The notes under the pieces: model-generated
What the model saw: the letters and a program-made list of their open reading frames with translations, nothing else
The model's database searches: none
What the model was told of the DNA's origin: nothing
In this document: positions 24,039-39,000 of the stretch, in pieces
Layout: each line of letters starts with the position of its first letter
Position numbering within the stretch: position 1 is the stretch's first letter
Made by a program: the position numbers and the translations under genes
From: Tubiluchus corallicola
Lineage: Eukaryota; Priapulida; Priapulimorpha; Priapulimorphida; Tubiluchidae
Assembly (NCBI GenBank): GCA_030141605.1
Contig: JAQGDQ010000149.1
Coordinates: 1-64,000 of the forward strand
Length of the DNA: 64,000 nucleotides
Reading direction: 5' to 3'

Positions 24039-27000
24039 CTGAAACATAATACCAAAACAAAGACAATTTGTTATAATATTATCATTTGAGGTTATGTGAA
24101 ATATGTGGAAATATTACAAGTCTTACAGCAGTTTCATCGTAAGAAATCAATTTAAAAAAAATTAATATTGAATCTTCACACCCAATCACCCGCGATTAAT
24201 AATATTCTAAATGATGAAACCAAAAATATCTGCTAATTCGTGTTCACATATATTTAATAATACAGTAACAATGTAATGGACTTTTATCCCCTAATTAACG
24301 CTTTTTCATAACACACAAAACTTTACGACATAACTTTATAAAAAACTTACTTTATTATAAATTCTGCAAAACCTATCTGCGATGGTTATTTTGCAACAGA
24401 TTACTAAATATTACTAATGAGGTTGCAAACTTACGTGTAGGCAGTCTGTCTTTACTGCTACACATCTCAGGATTCACACTGCTTCCATGCTTCATGAGGT
24501 TTGATGGTGTGGTGGATGCTATCACATCTATAAGCTCTTCATCTAATAAGTCTGTTTGCAATTGTGCAAAGTTGACAAAAACCTGAATAAAGACATAAGT
24601 GCATGTTAGCCTGGACGAAACCATGTTACAGTAAAATCTGAAGGAGAAATAATTTTTATACGTTTAAGAGCTTGCATTAATCTTTAACTGCTTAGGAGAT
24701 GTTAAAAAGATGAGATACATTGTAACTGATCAGAATGTCAATATGCAAAGGTTAGATTTTTCACTATCTTGTTAGATTAAGCCTCTTTTATTGGACTGAT
24801 CTTGAGCCATGTCTTGATACACTGTGGGCCATGATTCCCCACTGACAGATCTTTAGTAGCTTCTAGCATAAATTTCTAACTCTGGAAAGCCAGCATGCCT
24901 CTGTGATGTAGTGCTTAGTAAAGCAGAAGGCCTGGGTGCAAGTCACAGTGGAGATGGAAAAATTGTTCAAACTTTCAAATTTAGTATAGTTATTGCACAT
25001 TTATTATATTGTCATACTGTAACCCAGTATTTGGAAAAAATGTGAGCATAAACAGTTCTGGCAAGGTTATGATAAATTATAACACTATTTATGACTACAG
25101 CATCATTAAATAGCACTAATCCATAGGCTAAAGCATAACACCATTTAAAATAATAACTCATTTTATAATATGGATACTTATGCAAAATAGTACTTAAGTA
25201 CTGAGACTGAAAAATACCTGATCTAATGTTGTCTGACTAACAGAATAGTCTTCTATTGAATACTGTCTACGAGCAGACTCCATGGTACGGAACAAAACAG
25301 ACAAAGCCAGCTGTTGAGAAGGCAGTTGATATTGCAGCTGATTATGATGTTGTTCCTAAACCAAAAACAAGAAAATTAATAAAAATAAGTAAATAAGATT
25401 TGCTAATAATTGTCACTTATCAATGAGTTTGCCTAGTTTTCCTTTCCAATGTTGTAAAGATTTCCAATTTTTTTAGATCTGTTAGTGTGGTAAGCAATAA
25501 CAATATGAAATTTTACATCAAAACAAACTGGAGAGACTTTTAAGGTTAACTTGTTTATTCTAAACTAAAGATATTTACATGATGAGCAAGTAATTATTTA
25601 GGACTTTAGCAAGTTACTAAAGTTACACCGACCTACATATAACATGTAACATCTTTGTTATAACATATACAAAATTCATACTAGAAGCAGTTTTTTACAA
25701 AACACCTTAAAACAAAAAAATCATTATTTGAATTATGTTATTACTAGCAGCGAAGTAAAAATTAAGCAGTAGTAAAGTAAGATGCAAGCAGCAATCATTA
25801 ACAAAGTAAAATTAAAGTAGTAGCGAAGTAAGTTGACAAAAATAATCAATGCAGCAAAAACATAAAAGTAACAAAACAGACGCGAAAATCAGTGAATCAT
25901 GAAGTAAATATTAAGCAGTAATTTTTTAAGGTAGAATTTCTAATTTATAATTAGGGTTGGTGGATTATTCTTACTTTTAAAATTGCACCAGGAAAGCTTG
26001 TTACTACAAAATGCATCACTGGTCCAAGATCAGGCCAGTCACCAGATACCCTTATGATCAACGTATATCCTTCACCAAACCTGAAATTAATAAAAAATAT
26101 ATAATGTAGGCGCAAAATGCAACAAGGTTTGAAAATGCAAATTAAAATGAAACTCTGTCAAATAGATTGCTTGAAAAACGACAAATAACTAAATGAAATA
26201 TTTGAATAATTAAACTGTCAACTTTGTCAAGTAACTGAGCAGTACCTTCTACATAATTTGCAAGGAGTCATATAAAATATCTGCAAAATAACAATTTACA
26301 GAAAACACTTGCAAACTCAGGCAGTTTGATCACTTTTCAACATTTTTGTAAGAACTTATCCTTACATGCTAACACTATTGGTAATCTATCATTTTACATT
26401 ACCTCACCACAAATTTAATCAGTCAACTTGGCAAATGGAGTCTTATACCTTATAGGTATACTAACGTATTCGAAATTTTATTTAAAGCCAGCAATTCAGT
26501 CGATTAAGTTTTGACTTGTCGAATATTCTATTAATCAAGATACTAGTCTACCAGGCTACTCGCATATAGCTGATTGGGACTTGACAACGATATTTTCCAT
26601 AAATTGGTGGCTAGTGGTCAAGAAATTCAGTATTTTAAGACCTAGTTTACTAGAATTGAAACTGTCAGGTGAGCTGCTGCCAAAGATCCAGACCAGAAGT
26701 GTGAATATATGAAAACCCGATTCTTCAGAATACAGATTATGGGAATTGTTCATTGCCTCAATACGTTGGCTAACTCAGGAAAACCGATTTAAGTGATAAA
26801 GAGCTAAACACATGACAAAAAAACATAAAATATATTGTTATAACATACAAAACTAATAATATGATTATGCACTCGAATGCAGCATAACATTACATAAGTG
26901 TACAAGTCACCCAAAAATTTAGGATGCGAAGGATGTTGCAGGTTCTCTTACTTTTACACTGTTAACATCTTGAGACCTTCGGAAAGTGATATCACATGAG

Positions 27001-30000
27001 GTAAAGAAGTTATTTACTACCCAGCATACCTATTTTTGAGATGTTGCGTGCTCCCGAGACATTTGAAAGAACCATTTACCATGATGGCTAATCTTGTACA
27101 AAGAGCTTCACACTCTTCCATACTGAAACAGAAAGCTGATATAAAAAACTGTTTACTAAACTTTGTTTATAGTAATAGTTTCCATGTGCAAAGGTGAATG
27201 CTAACTGAGATATTTATGTTATTAAGACAAAATTAGATGTACGAAATTTGTAGCTATTATAAGGTTTATGTCAAGACTGTTCTATGGAACGACATTTCCG
27301 AAAACTATAAAAGTAGCAACAAGGTTCAGTAGCGTCTACAAAGTACTACATCAATACTGAAAAGTCTTACCTGTGTGAAGTTAAGATAACAGATCTGCCA
27401 TCTTTTACAATAGACAGGATACAATTCCACAAAAATCTTCTTGATTTTGGATCCATGCCTGTGGTCGGTTCATCCTATAAGCACAAAGGAAGTATATTTT
27501 TACATAAATGTTAAAGTTTTTATGAAAATGAGCAATTTAATATTAATAATTTAAAATTAGCTTCCTACCAACCCTAATACTAGGTATTATGGCAAAATAT
27601 AAAAATAACTAACTTATATAATATAAGTAATACTGAATCTTTGATAGCAAAAACACCAAATCAAAAGGTTTAAGTAGCTTTTAGTTATGAATTAGTCATA
27701 ATTACAGGTAATTACGATTAAACATGACATTTGTAGTTATTCGCATTTGCAACTAAACCTATTACTCCAAGAATAGAGTTTGTTTCTAATGACAATGCTG
27801 AACTGAGCTAACAGGAGAAGTATTTTAAATCTGTGATGCAGCAGATTCTGACAAAGAAAGTAAAGCAAGTATCTTTCAAGAGTTGTACAGTAAATGTCAA
27901 TAAACATAACTGCACAAAAAATAACTACATCAACAAATTTGAGTCGATAAACAGGAACACTGAACTGCTGATTTCTGAGTTTGTCAAATCAATAAAGTAA
28001 ACCAAAACTGACCAACAAAAGTTAGTAATCTGAGTTCTTTAAGTTAAACTGATTACATTCAGGAAAGCGTAAGGGTTATAATAAGTGCATTAGTACCAGA
28101 AAAATAACTGGTGGATTTCCAATAAGAGCAATGGCCGTTGACAACTTTCTTTTATTTCCTCCAGAATAAGTTCCAGCGGGTTTAGATTCATACTCCTTTA
28201 ATCCCAAGCGCCGTATGCCCCAATCAGCAACCTATAGTATCAGAAAAATTTCAGAGAAAAATTAATGAACTGAAAATATGTGCAATCTGAAATAAAGCTG
28301 AGCAAATTGTACTATTAAGCCATTGTCTATGGAAAATTAAAAAGATCTCAACATGACCATTAATACCTGCATACAGAAAATGCCTTGAAAGCATACACAT
28401 ATAATATAAAACCTATTTGCTATCTGCTTTGCTGTAGGATTTTATATTAACTGATCAGTGATTAAGTATTAATCAGTGATTAACTGAAAAGGTTCGTTCC
28501 ATAAGTCTATCGTTGCTTAAAAATAGCAATACCTCTTTGACATGTGCTTCAGGAATTCCACGAAGACGAGCATAGAACTGCAAGTGTTCAGCTCCAGTTA
28601 ACAAAGGACATAATGCATCAAACTGTGGACAGTAACCAAGATCTTGATGTACTTTTTCCAAATTTGATAAAATGCTAAAAACAAAAAGCATTTAACAGTT
28701 TTTGAAAAAACAGCTAAAAAATCCAGTGTGTACCAAAATTTTTTAAAGAAAAACATAACTATGGTAACTACTCACACTATCAATATAGAAATTACTGCAC
28801 ACATCAGCACATTCTGCAAGCAAAGTGCAAGTTTTTTCATAAAACATTTGTGCTTTCTTTCATAAAACATGTGTGCTTTCTCTATATACAATTACACTTT
28901 CCATGCACAAGATTAAGTTTTACCTAAAACCATTCAAGAAGGCATTTCCAGCATCAACAGCAATATCTCCAGTCAGCATTTTAAATGTAGTAGTTTTACC
29001 AGCTCCATTTACACCAAGAAGGCCAAAGCACTCGCCTTTAGGCACACCCACACACAATCTATCCACTGCTGTTAGTTTTCCTTTCTTAATCTTGAAAACC
29101 TGTTAGACGCAATTAATTTTTAATTAAAAAACATAATAGTTGCTCAGAATTAAGGTGAGATGCCCAAACACTGCTTGATTAATTGTTACCATTACACAAT
29201 ATTGCTAAAAAGAATGCACTATTATAAACTATCATAAGTTATTATATCCCTTGTGTTTTTTTCTAAATTCTGACATAATTTCTAGCACTTCATTCATTTA
29301 GCATATAACTTTATAACAAACTAAATAGCATATTTTATATGTTATTTTAGTTTAAGAGTTCAAGAGTTTATACATAGTTTATAGCAAATAAACTAACTAT
29401 AAACTTTATATAGCACACTAATTTAGTGTCTCCAAAAAAGCTAGAAGTCAAAAAAATAAATAAAAAAGCAATTAAGTGAGGAGTGTCATATAAAATTCAC
29501 AAAACCCTCTGTATACTATACCTTGGTTAGTTCTTTTAGCAAAAGCATGGAATCTCCAGCTTGTCCACTCATAACTCTTCCTCTTTCTCGCATCACATCT
29601 TCATCCTCGGGTTCAAATGTAATTGCTTCCCGTGGAGCAACTGCCCTGAAATTAGTGTAATCAGATGAATGTTATTTGTTAAGCAAACCAACAAATGAAA
29701 ACAACATCTTGAAAAAAGTACTTAGTAAGGCAATTGGTTCACTTTTCCACACAGTTAGCATTTGTAATACCAAAATGTATGAGTTTGTGCTACAAAAGTA
29801 GTAAAATTTTCAGTACGTACTTTGGTCTCCAAAAAAATCTGTACTGACATAACAGATTAAATGCAAAAAATCCAAATCCTTCTACAATCATTGCCACTAT
29901 ATTCCGTCCAAGAAACTCCCACTGAAAAGGATTTTTCCACACATACTCTCCATACTGGGCAAATGTGTCAAGAAGAATTTGATTTACAGCCATGTCCATG

Positions 30001-33000
30001 AGGCCTCGCCCCAAACAGTAATGTGGAAAAATAAGGAATATTCGCATTAGGTAGTGGTTGATCCGGTCCAAATCCTGAAAAATACTCATTTATTTTACTA
30101 TCTAAACTTCTTGCAGGCTATTAAATGTTGGTAGTATTTTGACTGGTTGGCAGTATTTCTGCAAGGACGAGTTCTGGAACACCAAGTGTGACTAAATGCA
30201 ATTGTTACTAAACAGACTTGGGGTGCTACTTAACTGTCATAACCAGGTACATGTAGTCAACGCTCAGCTGTTCCTTTTGCTGTTAGTTACAATTTAATTA
30301 ATTGAACGTATTTCAGATTATTAATAATTATAACAGTAATTAATTTAACAATAACATTAGTTTTCTGGGCACTGAGATTATTTGCAGCCCCACGTTTTTT
30401 ATTTGCAGCCCAATGGCACCACTAATGTCTGAAACGAAACAGAGGGTGTTAATGATGCCAGAAGGTTGCAAGTGAAAAACCAAAGGACACAAATGTTCAT
30501 GATGCTTAAAAAGTGAGTGTAATTGTTATTATTACCAATATTAACTTCACTTAAAACACGATAAATTTATTCACCACAAATTTCTAGTTAATAATACAGC
30601 AGGCGCCGCTTAATAGACTCAAGGTTAATAGACTCAATCGCTTAATTGACTCAAAAACGTCTGGTATGGGCGGCTTCTATTTACATGTACATAAATTGTC
30701 GGTAATTGACTCAAATGTCCGCATATTTTTCCTTCACGTACTTAAAATAAGACATTTGTATGTGCCCAAAAAGCCTTTGCTACTTTATGTCATATTTGCT
30801 TTGCTTTTGTGCACTATAATATATGTAGTATCAATCATGTTAAATACTGTTTTGTTTGTAAGCAGATGCGTTTATCATGCGCTAATACGCTAGCGTAGCA
30901 GCTTTGCTTTGAATCTGTTACCCGCTCGTCCATTGCAATTAACCTCGTTACCCAAGAATTTCTGGAAGCTAAATATTTGATCACTTGTCTAGCAGTTTCC
31001 CCTTAAAGCTCTTGTTGCAAATCAAGCTTTCTCGCTTAATCAGCCAGTATTCTTTGTGACATAGGGTTAGAGCATAGAATTAAGAAGTCTGAAAAAGTGC
31101 AACTCAAGCACACCAAACTCTAAATGTTTTATGAGAATACATGCATCACACAGCAACAGATTTTCAACTTTTCATAATTATGAGAACTTTGTGAGCCAAA
31201 TCTTCACGATAAAGCGAAGCAGCCGACATTGAAGAAGTTTTGCAAATAAACGGACTTGTGTGATTTTTAAAAGTATACTTTTTAATTTATTACTATTTTA
31301 AAATATATTTTTTAAATATTTAAGTGCAGAAAGGAATTTAGGCATTATTTCATTTTAAAATACATTTAAAACCATTGCAGTGCATACTAAGCTGATGACC
31401 CATAAAGTAATACGATACCCATTCATAAAGTAATACTATACCCATCGGTTAATAGGTTCGGTCGGTTAACTGGGTCAAAACACTGGTCCCAAAGTGAGTC
31501 TATTAAGCGACGCCTACTGTAATACCAAAAAATGTCAGTACCTTTGCTGCTAATAACAACCGGCAGTTAACAGTCGTTAATACTTCTTTATGATGACGGA
31601 CTGTTTCGTTAATTCCCGTTGCTAATAACGACAGGATATTAATGGTCGTTGGGTGATTCTCTATTATGACTACGATTGTTTAAATAGTGCCTGTGTTCTG
31701 TACATTAATACAGTTCCCCTTGTAACAATCATACTAATAATTATTGAATTCTTCCACTGCAAAGTTAATCATAGTCCAGCCCTACCTCTTCACCCAAGTT
31801 CTCTAGAATATAGGTAGCACAGGTAGCAACGACTCCTATGAATAAGTTTACACAAGATAAAACCACAAAGGCTGTGCTGGGAACATTAAAGAGAAAACTT
31901 GCGGGGTACATCATGGGTATGATCGACCATCTGTAAAAATCATCAGCAAAAATTATTTATTTGTGTAAACCTAATTATATTTTTTATAACAAGACTGTTC
32001 AGTCTTATTGAGTATTAGTTAATACACCATTTCTACACAGAAACTAAGTAAACTATCTGTCAGACTAAATCATTTAGTCTCTTAATTGACTTTTTGAGAA
32101 CAGACATGAAATTGAACAGATTTCCAAATCAGTGGAGATAATGGTAATTTACATCTTTTTAAATTAAATTTTTTTAGCATAACAAGTGAAATTACACACA
32201 AGGATTCAGGTTCAATCTCAATTTTTACTGTCAGGTGTCTATAGGTCTCCAATATATGCCCCAGCCTACTAGGAAGCAAGTCTAACCAATACCATATTAG
32301 TTTACTTATGGTAATTATTATGGAAACACCAAGTGTGTTATAATGAGTATGGCAATTTATTGTTTTGGTGTTGCTGTGTGCCTGGCCCACCACAGAAGGG
32401 GTGACTGAGTTTCTGGTCCCCGATAAGGAATGACAGGAGGATTAGAAATGGAATGGGCAGACTGGAAATCATATGCTTTCAGTCATTACTTATTTTAGGT
32501 GTAGAGCCCAGTAGTTCTTCAAGCCAAATGACAAGTTCTACACAAATTTCCAAGACAATAATGTACAAGAATTAAATAGCAAAATTTATATTAAAATTAG
32601 CAAATTGCAGTATTCCATTTGATCATGTTTAATTCTTTATGATCGATTCTGGCACGTTTTTACTAATGAAGAGGTTCACATGTCGAGAAAGATGTGTCTT
32701 GCCAGTTTTCCATTATCTAGCATTTAAAACCTTTTTCTTTTTAGTTTGTATGGAGTATTTTAAATTGATCCCATTAAAAACTACAATTGTTTTTTGCAAT
32801 GACATGAAAATTAGTATGACTGATGACATAATGAAACAGATGAACCAAAAGTAACTCACCCGTAAAGTATCATAAGTACTAGCAGAGCAGGAAAGTTGCC
32901 AGCTGATACATAAGCTTCTTGGTTGAATATGAGAAATATGATGATGCATAGCACACAGGATATCATGTAGTTGCACTAAAAATAAGCAAAAAATTTCAGC

Positions 33001-36000
33001 AAACACCAATAGTTAACTACCACAGAAAGCAAAAACTGCTTATAGTCCTCATACTAGTATTAACAACTAGTGTATTTTTTAAATATCTGTTTTAAAGTTT
33101 CACACTGGTGAGCATGATCAAGTAATATCAATCGAAACCAGGCAATAGTAACACATCAAAGAGTAAAATAAACATAATTGTTTTAAACATTTCAAATTCA
33201 CACAAAATTTCATGAACCGCAATAACATAAATATTAGCAAATTTACAGTTTGTGATTCAACAAATATTGTAGAAACAGCTGTTTTTCTGCCAAATATAAA
33301 GATTATATACCAGCGAAACCTATGTGGTAACAAACATCAGTAATAAATAGCTTCACATTGGCACTGTCATCAGCTTAACACTCGAAATCTGTTCTTTAAG
33401 AAACTGATTAGAGTTTACTTACAATATCCCAGCAGAAGTTTGCAGTCCAATACATTATTGGCTTTACTCCACTCACAAACTGAAGATGTTTTGCACCAGA
33501 TATTCTCTCATCAATTAAGTACATGACAAAACTTGCTGGTATGAATGACATTGCAAATATAACGCAAATGGCTATAGACAAAGCTGTAAACTCCTGTCCT
33601 CTGTAAAAACAACCAAGTTAAAAAAATAAGTTTGAAACAGACAGATAAAGTATTTCAAATAAATAACACCAAACATAACTTAGGACAAAATTTTTAGTAA
33701 ATAGTAAATTGTCAGCTACCATAGGCGCCACTTAATAGACTCAATTGATTAATTACCCAAAAGGCCTGGAACGGGCTGCTTCTATTCAAATATGCATAAA
33801 AACTATCGGTAATTGATTCAAATAACTCTGCACAATTGACTCAATATTTTTCCTTCACGTACTTAAAATAAGATATTTGTATGCAGCCAAAGAACTTTTC
33901 CTACTTTTATGTCATCTTTAGTTCCTTTTTGTGCACTATGTGTGCAGAAACGATCATATTAAGTACTGTTTTGTTTATAAGCAGGTACGTTTATCATGCA
34001 CTAATACGCTAGTGTAGAGGTTTTGCTTTGAATCCGTTACCCGCTCGCCCACTGTTACAAAAGAATTTCTGGAAGCTAAACATTTAATCACTTGCCAAGT
34101 GGTTTCCTTTTGATGCTCTCGTTGCAAATCATGCTTTCAGGTTTAATGAGTTAACAGTCAAAGATGCAGTTACAGTAATTAGCCGGTGTTCCTTGTCACT
34201 TACAAGAGTGAACATCATACAGCAAATAACGGCAATGTAAGTGAGCAGATGATTCAAAACTGTTTTAGTCACACACAACAGATTTTCAGCATTTTTATAA
34301 TTACAAGAACTTTGTGGCCCGACTTCTTCGCGAGAAAATGAAGCAGCCGACTTTGAAGGAATTTTTGTAATTTTTGCAAATAAACAGACTTAGAAAATCT
34401 GTGATTTAGAAAATATACTTTTTAATTTATTGCTAATTCACTTATATAAATAAATATTTTAATATACTGTTTCTAAATTTTAACTGCACAAAGGAATTTA
34501 GGCATTACTTCATTTCTAAAATTCATTAAAAACCTTTGCAGTGCATAGTAAGCTGATGACTCATACTTCTACCTGTAATACCACACCCATCGGTTAATAG
34601 GTTCAGTCGGTTAATTGGGTCAAAACACATCGGTCCCAAAGTGAGTCTATTAAGCGGTGCCTACTGTATTTGTAATATGGTACTATTCTAGATTATATTC
34701 AAGCTGGGAAGTACTATTTTTGTCTACTTCTAAATACTGTATCTCACTATGTTTCCTAATGATGCATAACTCAGCAGTTCAGTTAGATTGCAAAAAGCTT
34801 AATTTGCAACACGTGAAATTCAAACTAAGACTGTTACTATTTTACATAATATTGATGTATATAAGAAGCTACATTGCTGTATACAATCAGAGAGTGAAAA
34901 TAGGGTCAGATTCAATGATTTTGTCAATGATATCGATTTTAGAGAAGTTAAAACTTCAAGCCTTTTCAGCAAATGAATGTCAATTCCAGCATTTTTTGGC
35001 CTTTATTAGGCCTTAGTATTAGCATCTAAGGACTATTTATCGCAAAAGTTTTACTAGAAAAACCTTATAGTTTTTGTAGTTTTTACATGAAAAAGTGCAC
35101 CCTTGACAGCAAAAATGTAGTAACCTTTCTCCAACAAATATTTTATTGGTAATCCACTCTTCTTATACAGCTTGTGTATAGGAACCGTAAACTTACAAAA
35201 CTTGATTCTGCAACTGTTGTTGAGTCAAGTTCATTGGGTGATTAATACAGCTGATTCCATAGTCACTTGGATCCGAGTCATTCACGAGCTTTGCCCGAAG
35301 TTGCATGTTACTCATAGAATTCATGTAAGCGACCATCGCTGCCCAACCTTTGTTGTTAAACCAAACCTGAAGAAATAATGAAGTAACTGTACAGTCACCT
35401 TCTGTGTTCCTCATTTCCCTTATCTGCTGAATGCATTTGAAGAATATTTTACATCACTTAACAATAGTAATGGAGAAAATTGAATTACATTAAAAAGCAC
35501 AAAACTGGTGACAGAGAATTGTGACTATAGCACAATGATGCAATTCAATTACCAAAAGGGGAATGGAAAAGGTCACTAAATACTTATGTATGCTCATATC
35601 ACATAAACCTTTGATTGTTTTCAAAAAAACTGGACAGGATTTGCAAACCTAATTCAGGAAATTAAAAATTATGACGACAATAATACGTGCGAAAATAAGT
35701 ACACATTAATAAAAATTATATAAAAAATTTGTTTTTACTGTTTTTCTTTGCACACATTTTACTGGTTAATGTTTGCTAAGACTCCAAAAGTCTTAATGAA
35801 ATATATTACAATTACAATTAATTTGTTTTTCAATCAAGAAAACGGTCTACAGCACATCCCATGTAAACATCTGCAAAATTACCTACTTGTTCTCAATACT
35901 TATTTTGTATGTGTTCCCAGGATTAAAAATGCGTGAATGTCATTAGAATCTATGAACATTTAGCAGCTGATAGTGTAATTTCTACAAGACGTATAAGGTG

Positions 36001-39000
36001 GCCGTGAGCATTTAAAACAGGGAAGGTGTAACTGATTGTGCATATAAGTTTTCAAGATGAACACCTCAACAAAACAGAAAGAAAGACACAGAAAGACAAA
36101 GAGATCACTTATTATGACTTTTTACACATACCATAACATTATTCCTATTAGAAAATCCTTCTATAGATGCAAAGAGGCTGTTCCAAAAGTCGTCTGAAAT
36201 ATTGGCAGCTGCGGACATGTTAGCTAACTGGTCAATTAACATTTCTAAGTCTGATATGTTCCCTGTTCCTGCTTCATTAAACAGTCCCAAAGAAAAACCA
36301 CCATATCTGTAAAACACAACATAAGTAGACAATTTAACAAAGTTCGTTAATATTTATAACTGTAACTGTGTAGTTCATAATACAACATCAAGCAAAATGC
36401 TGTAAACTGACTGAAATTTAAACCAGAAAAAATTAAAAACAGATTAAATTAATGGACTACAAAGCCCGTTATCACAGATCAGATCATGATAACGATGCAG
36501 TAAGTCATTTTACTCTTACCTCTCTCCAATATAATCATCATACGTCATCAACAAGTAATCAGTGACATTGTATCCAGTCATGTTCTGCAATGTATCTGTA
36601 GTGTTCACTTCCTTGAAAGGAGGAGGAAAGCCTCCCGCTCCTGCTGGGCATTCCTGTCAGGGAAAATATTGTTTTGTTTTATAAGTTCAACAAAGAAAAC
36701 AATTGAAAAAGCACCATCGATGGTACAACATAGAAAGCACAACACATAAAAATAACTATTAGTTATTAGAGAACTAGTATGATCTGAAACTATTACTCTT
36801 TAGCAGTTTAAGAAACAATCACACAATTACTCAATGCTCATTGAAGTGAAAAGTAAAAATGAAAGCAAATTAACAACTGAAATCGGATCATAAATAAAGA
36901 GCTACTGTAAGGATTATGCCAGTTTCTATGACATGTTTGCATTAAATATGAGAACTTATGGGATTCAAATTATATTAAGCACAACAGCCATAATACTTGT
37001 CTTACGGTGATATATTAGTAGAAAACATTAAGAAATGACACAAACCTGTGTGTTGTTTCCTAGTACACAGGCATTGTACAGAGGATGCAAGAAGGTGGGT
37101 TTTATGTACTTCAACAACTGCATGTCCATATTTGCAGTTAGATTGTAGAGAAGTTTTTATAGAGTTATGAGTAACACCCATAACTTTAGTCTGTTATGTG
37201 TTCTTAAAGACACTTTGTCATCAAAATTTGTTTTAAAGAAAAATGCCCTCGGTTTACGTAAAGATTTCATTTTTTAAATTTGTTTTTGTTATCCTAGTAT
37301 TTCTCAGGTTATGAAAGTACAACAATCAACAGCAACTTTAATATAATGTATAATGCTAGCCTCTAGAGCATATGAACTGTTAAACCTGAGATGATGAAAA
37401 CTTTAAATAAAGTAAAATCCTCACTATCGAATGCATTTTTAGCATGTATTTACTAAATTAGCATTTTAAAGCAAAATATTTCCTATGCTATAACATCATT
37501 ATACAGTTTTCAAATTCTTCATAACAAGAAAGGCGCCAGTTTAATAAATGATCTGCAATATTAATTACTTTTATAACATTTTTGTAAAAAAATCAATGCT
37601 TTCACTGCACATTGCACAGATTTCCACACTACCCGACGATGACGATGAGTGTTCACGGGAAACGTTGATTTATTTAATAAAAATAATATATAATTAGTTT
37701 ATATTAGTTAATATGGTGGATTATTTATTAAACATTATACATTATAGCTGTTATAGTAGCAAAACTTACTTGAAAGCCAGTTTCCTCGCAGCTGCATGCC
37801 GGACTTGGATTTTCTTCAGTCCAGTTACCATTAGTGAGATAATCAGTGAGGTCATCATCAAGTATGTCCTGCATCCATTCATCACTTTCAACAGGTTCAC
37901 AAGGTAGACCGCTGAACATAGGATAATGTTGCATTAGCTTGTCTGAGACATCTGTTAGAGGTTTTGAGTTCAAACCACAACATACCAACAACTTGTTTGC
38001 TTAAGTTATTGCAAATTTTTCTTAAAGTTACAGAAGTAGGATTGAAAATAAAATAATAAATTTTACAGTACGCATACAAAATTATTATTCATAACTTTAG
38101 TAGAGTAAAAACCTATAACTAGTGGTACTTACTGTATGCTAATGTTATTCATGCACCTGACACCCAAACCAGGTGGTGATAAGAGAGCATTTTCTAAAGA
38201 GTCTGCTTCCACAGTACCTGGTGCTTCATTGCTAAAAATTAAAAATGTGCTACAAAGACAGACCATTTAAATACAAAGTGGAAGCACTGGTCATGCTGGA
38301 TGTAAATAACTGCAACATAGTGTAAACTTGAATATAAAGCCAAGGTAGTAGACATCACCTATTGATTGTATTGTGCTCAAAAACAAGAATAAATGCAACA
38401 TAACATTATAATAGTCATTTTTTTGTTTTCGTCAAGTTTTTTGCATGTTTGACAGTTTGTTTAACTTTTTTAAAATATTTTAAAAATAGCGTAAAAGCAA
38501 AAATGAAATAATTGATTAGAATGATTTCTTTCACCAGTTTTAACAGATAGGATGTCATTATGTGTAGTGAAAAAATGTTATAAAATCATTTCCAGTTTTA
38601 TGGAGCACTCTGGTTTTATAAAGCACATTAGTTGCTAGGTAAATAAACAATACAGCATACCTGAAGAATACATAGTTTGGTGGCCCATAATGCCAAGGAA
38701 CCAACAACAATGGTGGCTGGTTGGATATAGGAGGAGTTATCAGTGCAAATACCATAGCAATACAGACAAATGCAGCAGGCAACACTATCTAGAATAAACA
38801 AACAACTCATTACAATTACTAGTACAAATAATGTAAAACCAAAGAAACCTTTTTTGTACTAGTAATTATTTTATAAAAACAAAAAACTTTTAGCCACAAG
38901 GTCTGCATCCTAATATATGTTAAAACACTTTATATATCTTACGTTTGAGTAAAATTTTCAAAAAGTTTTCAAAAATATTTACACACCTCACAAAAGAAGC

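Noticed and set aside
30666-30893. 75-codon plus-strand open frame
   Set aside because: It lies inside the pogo-like element and does not resemble a transposase.
32205-32235. Box-B-like sequence (GGTTCAATCTC)
   Set aside because: I found no box A at the right distance, so a SINE or tRNA call is not supported.
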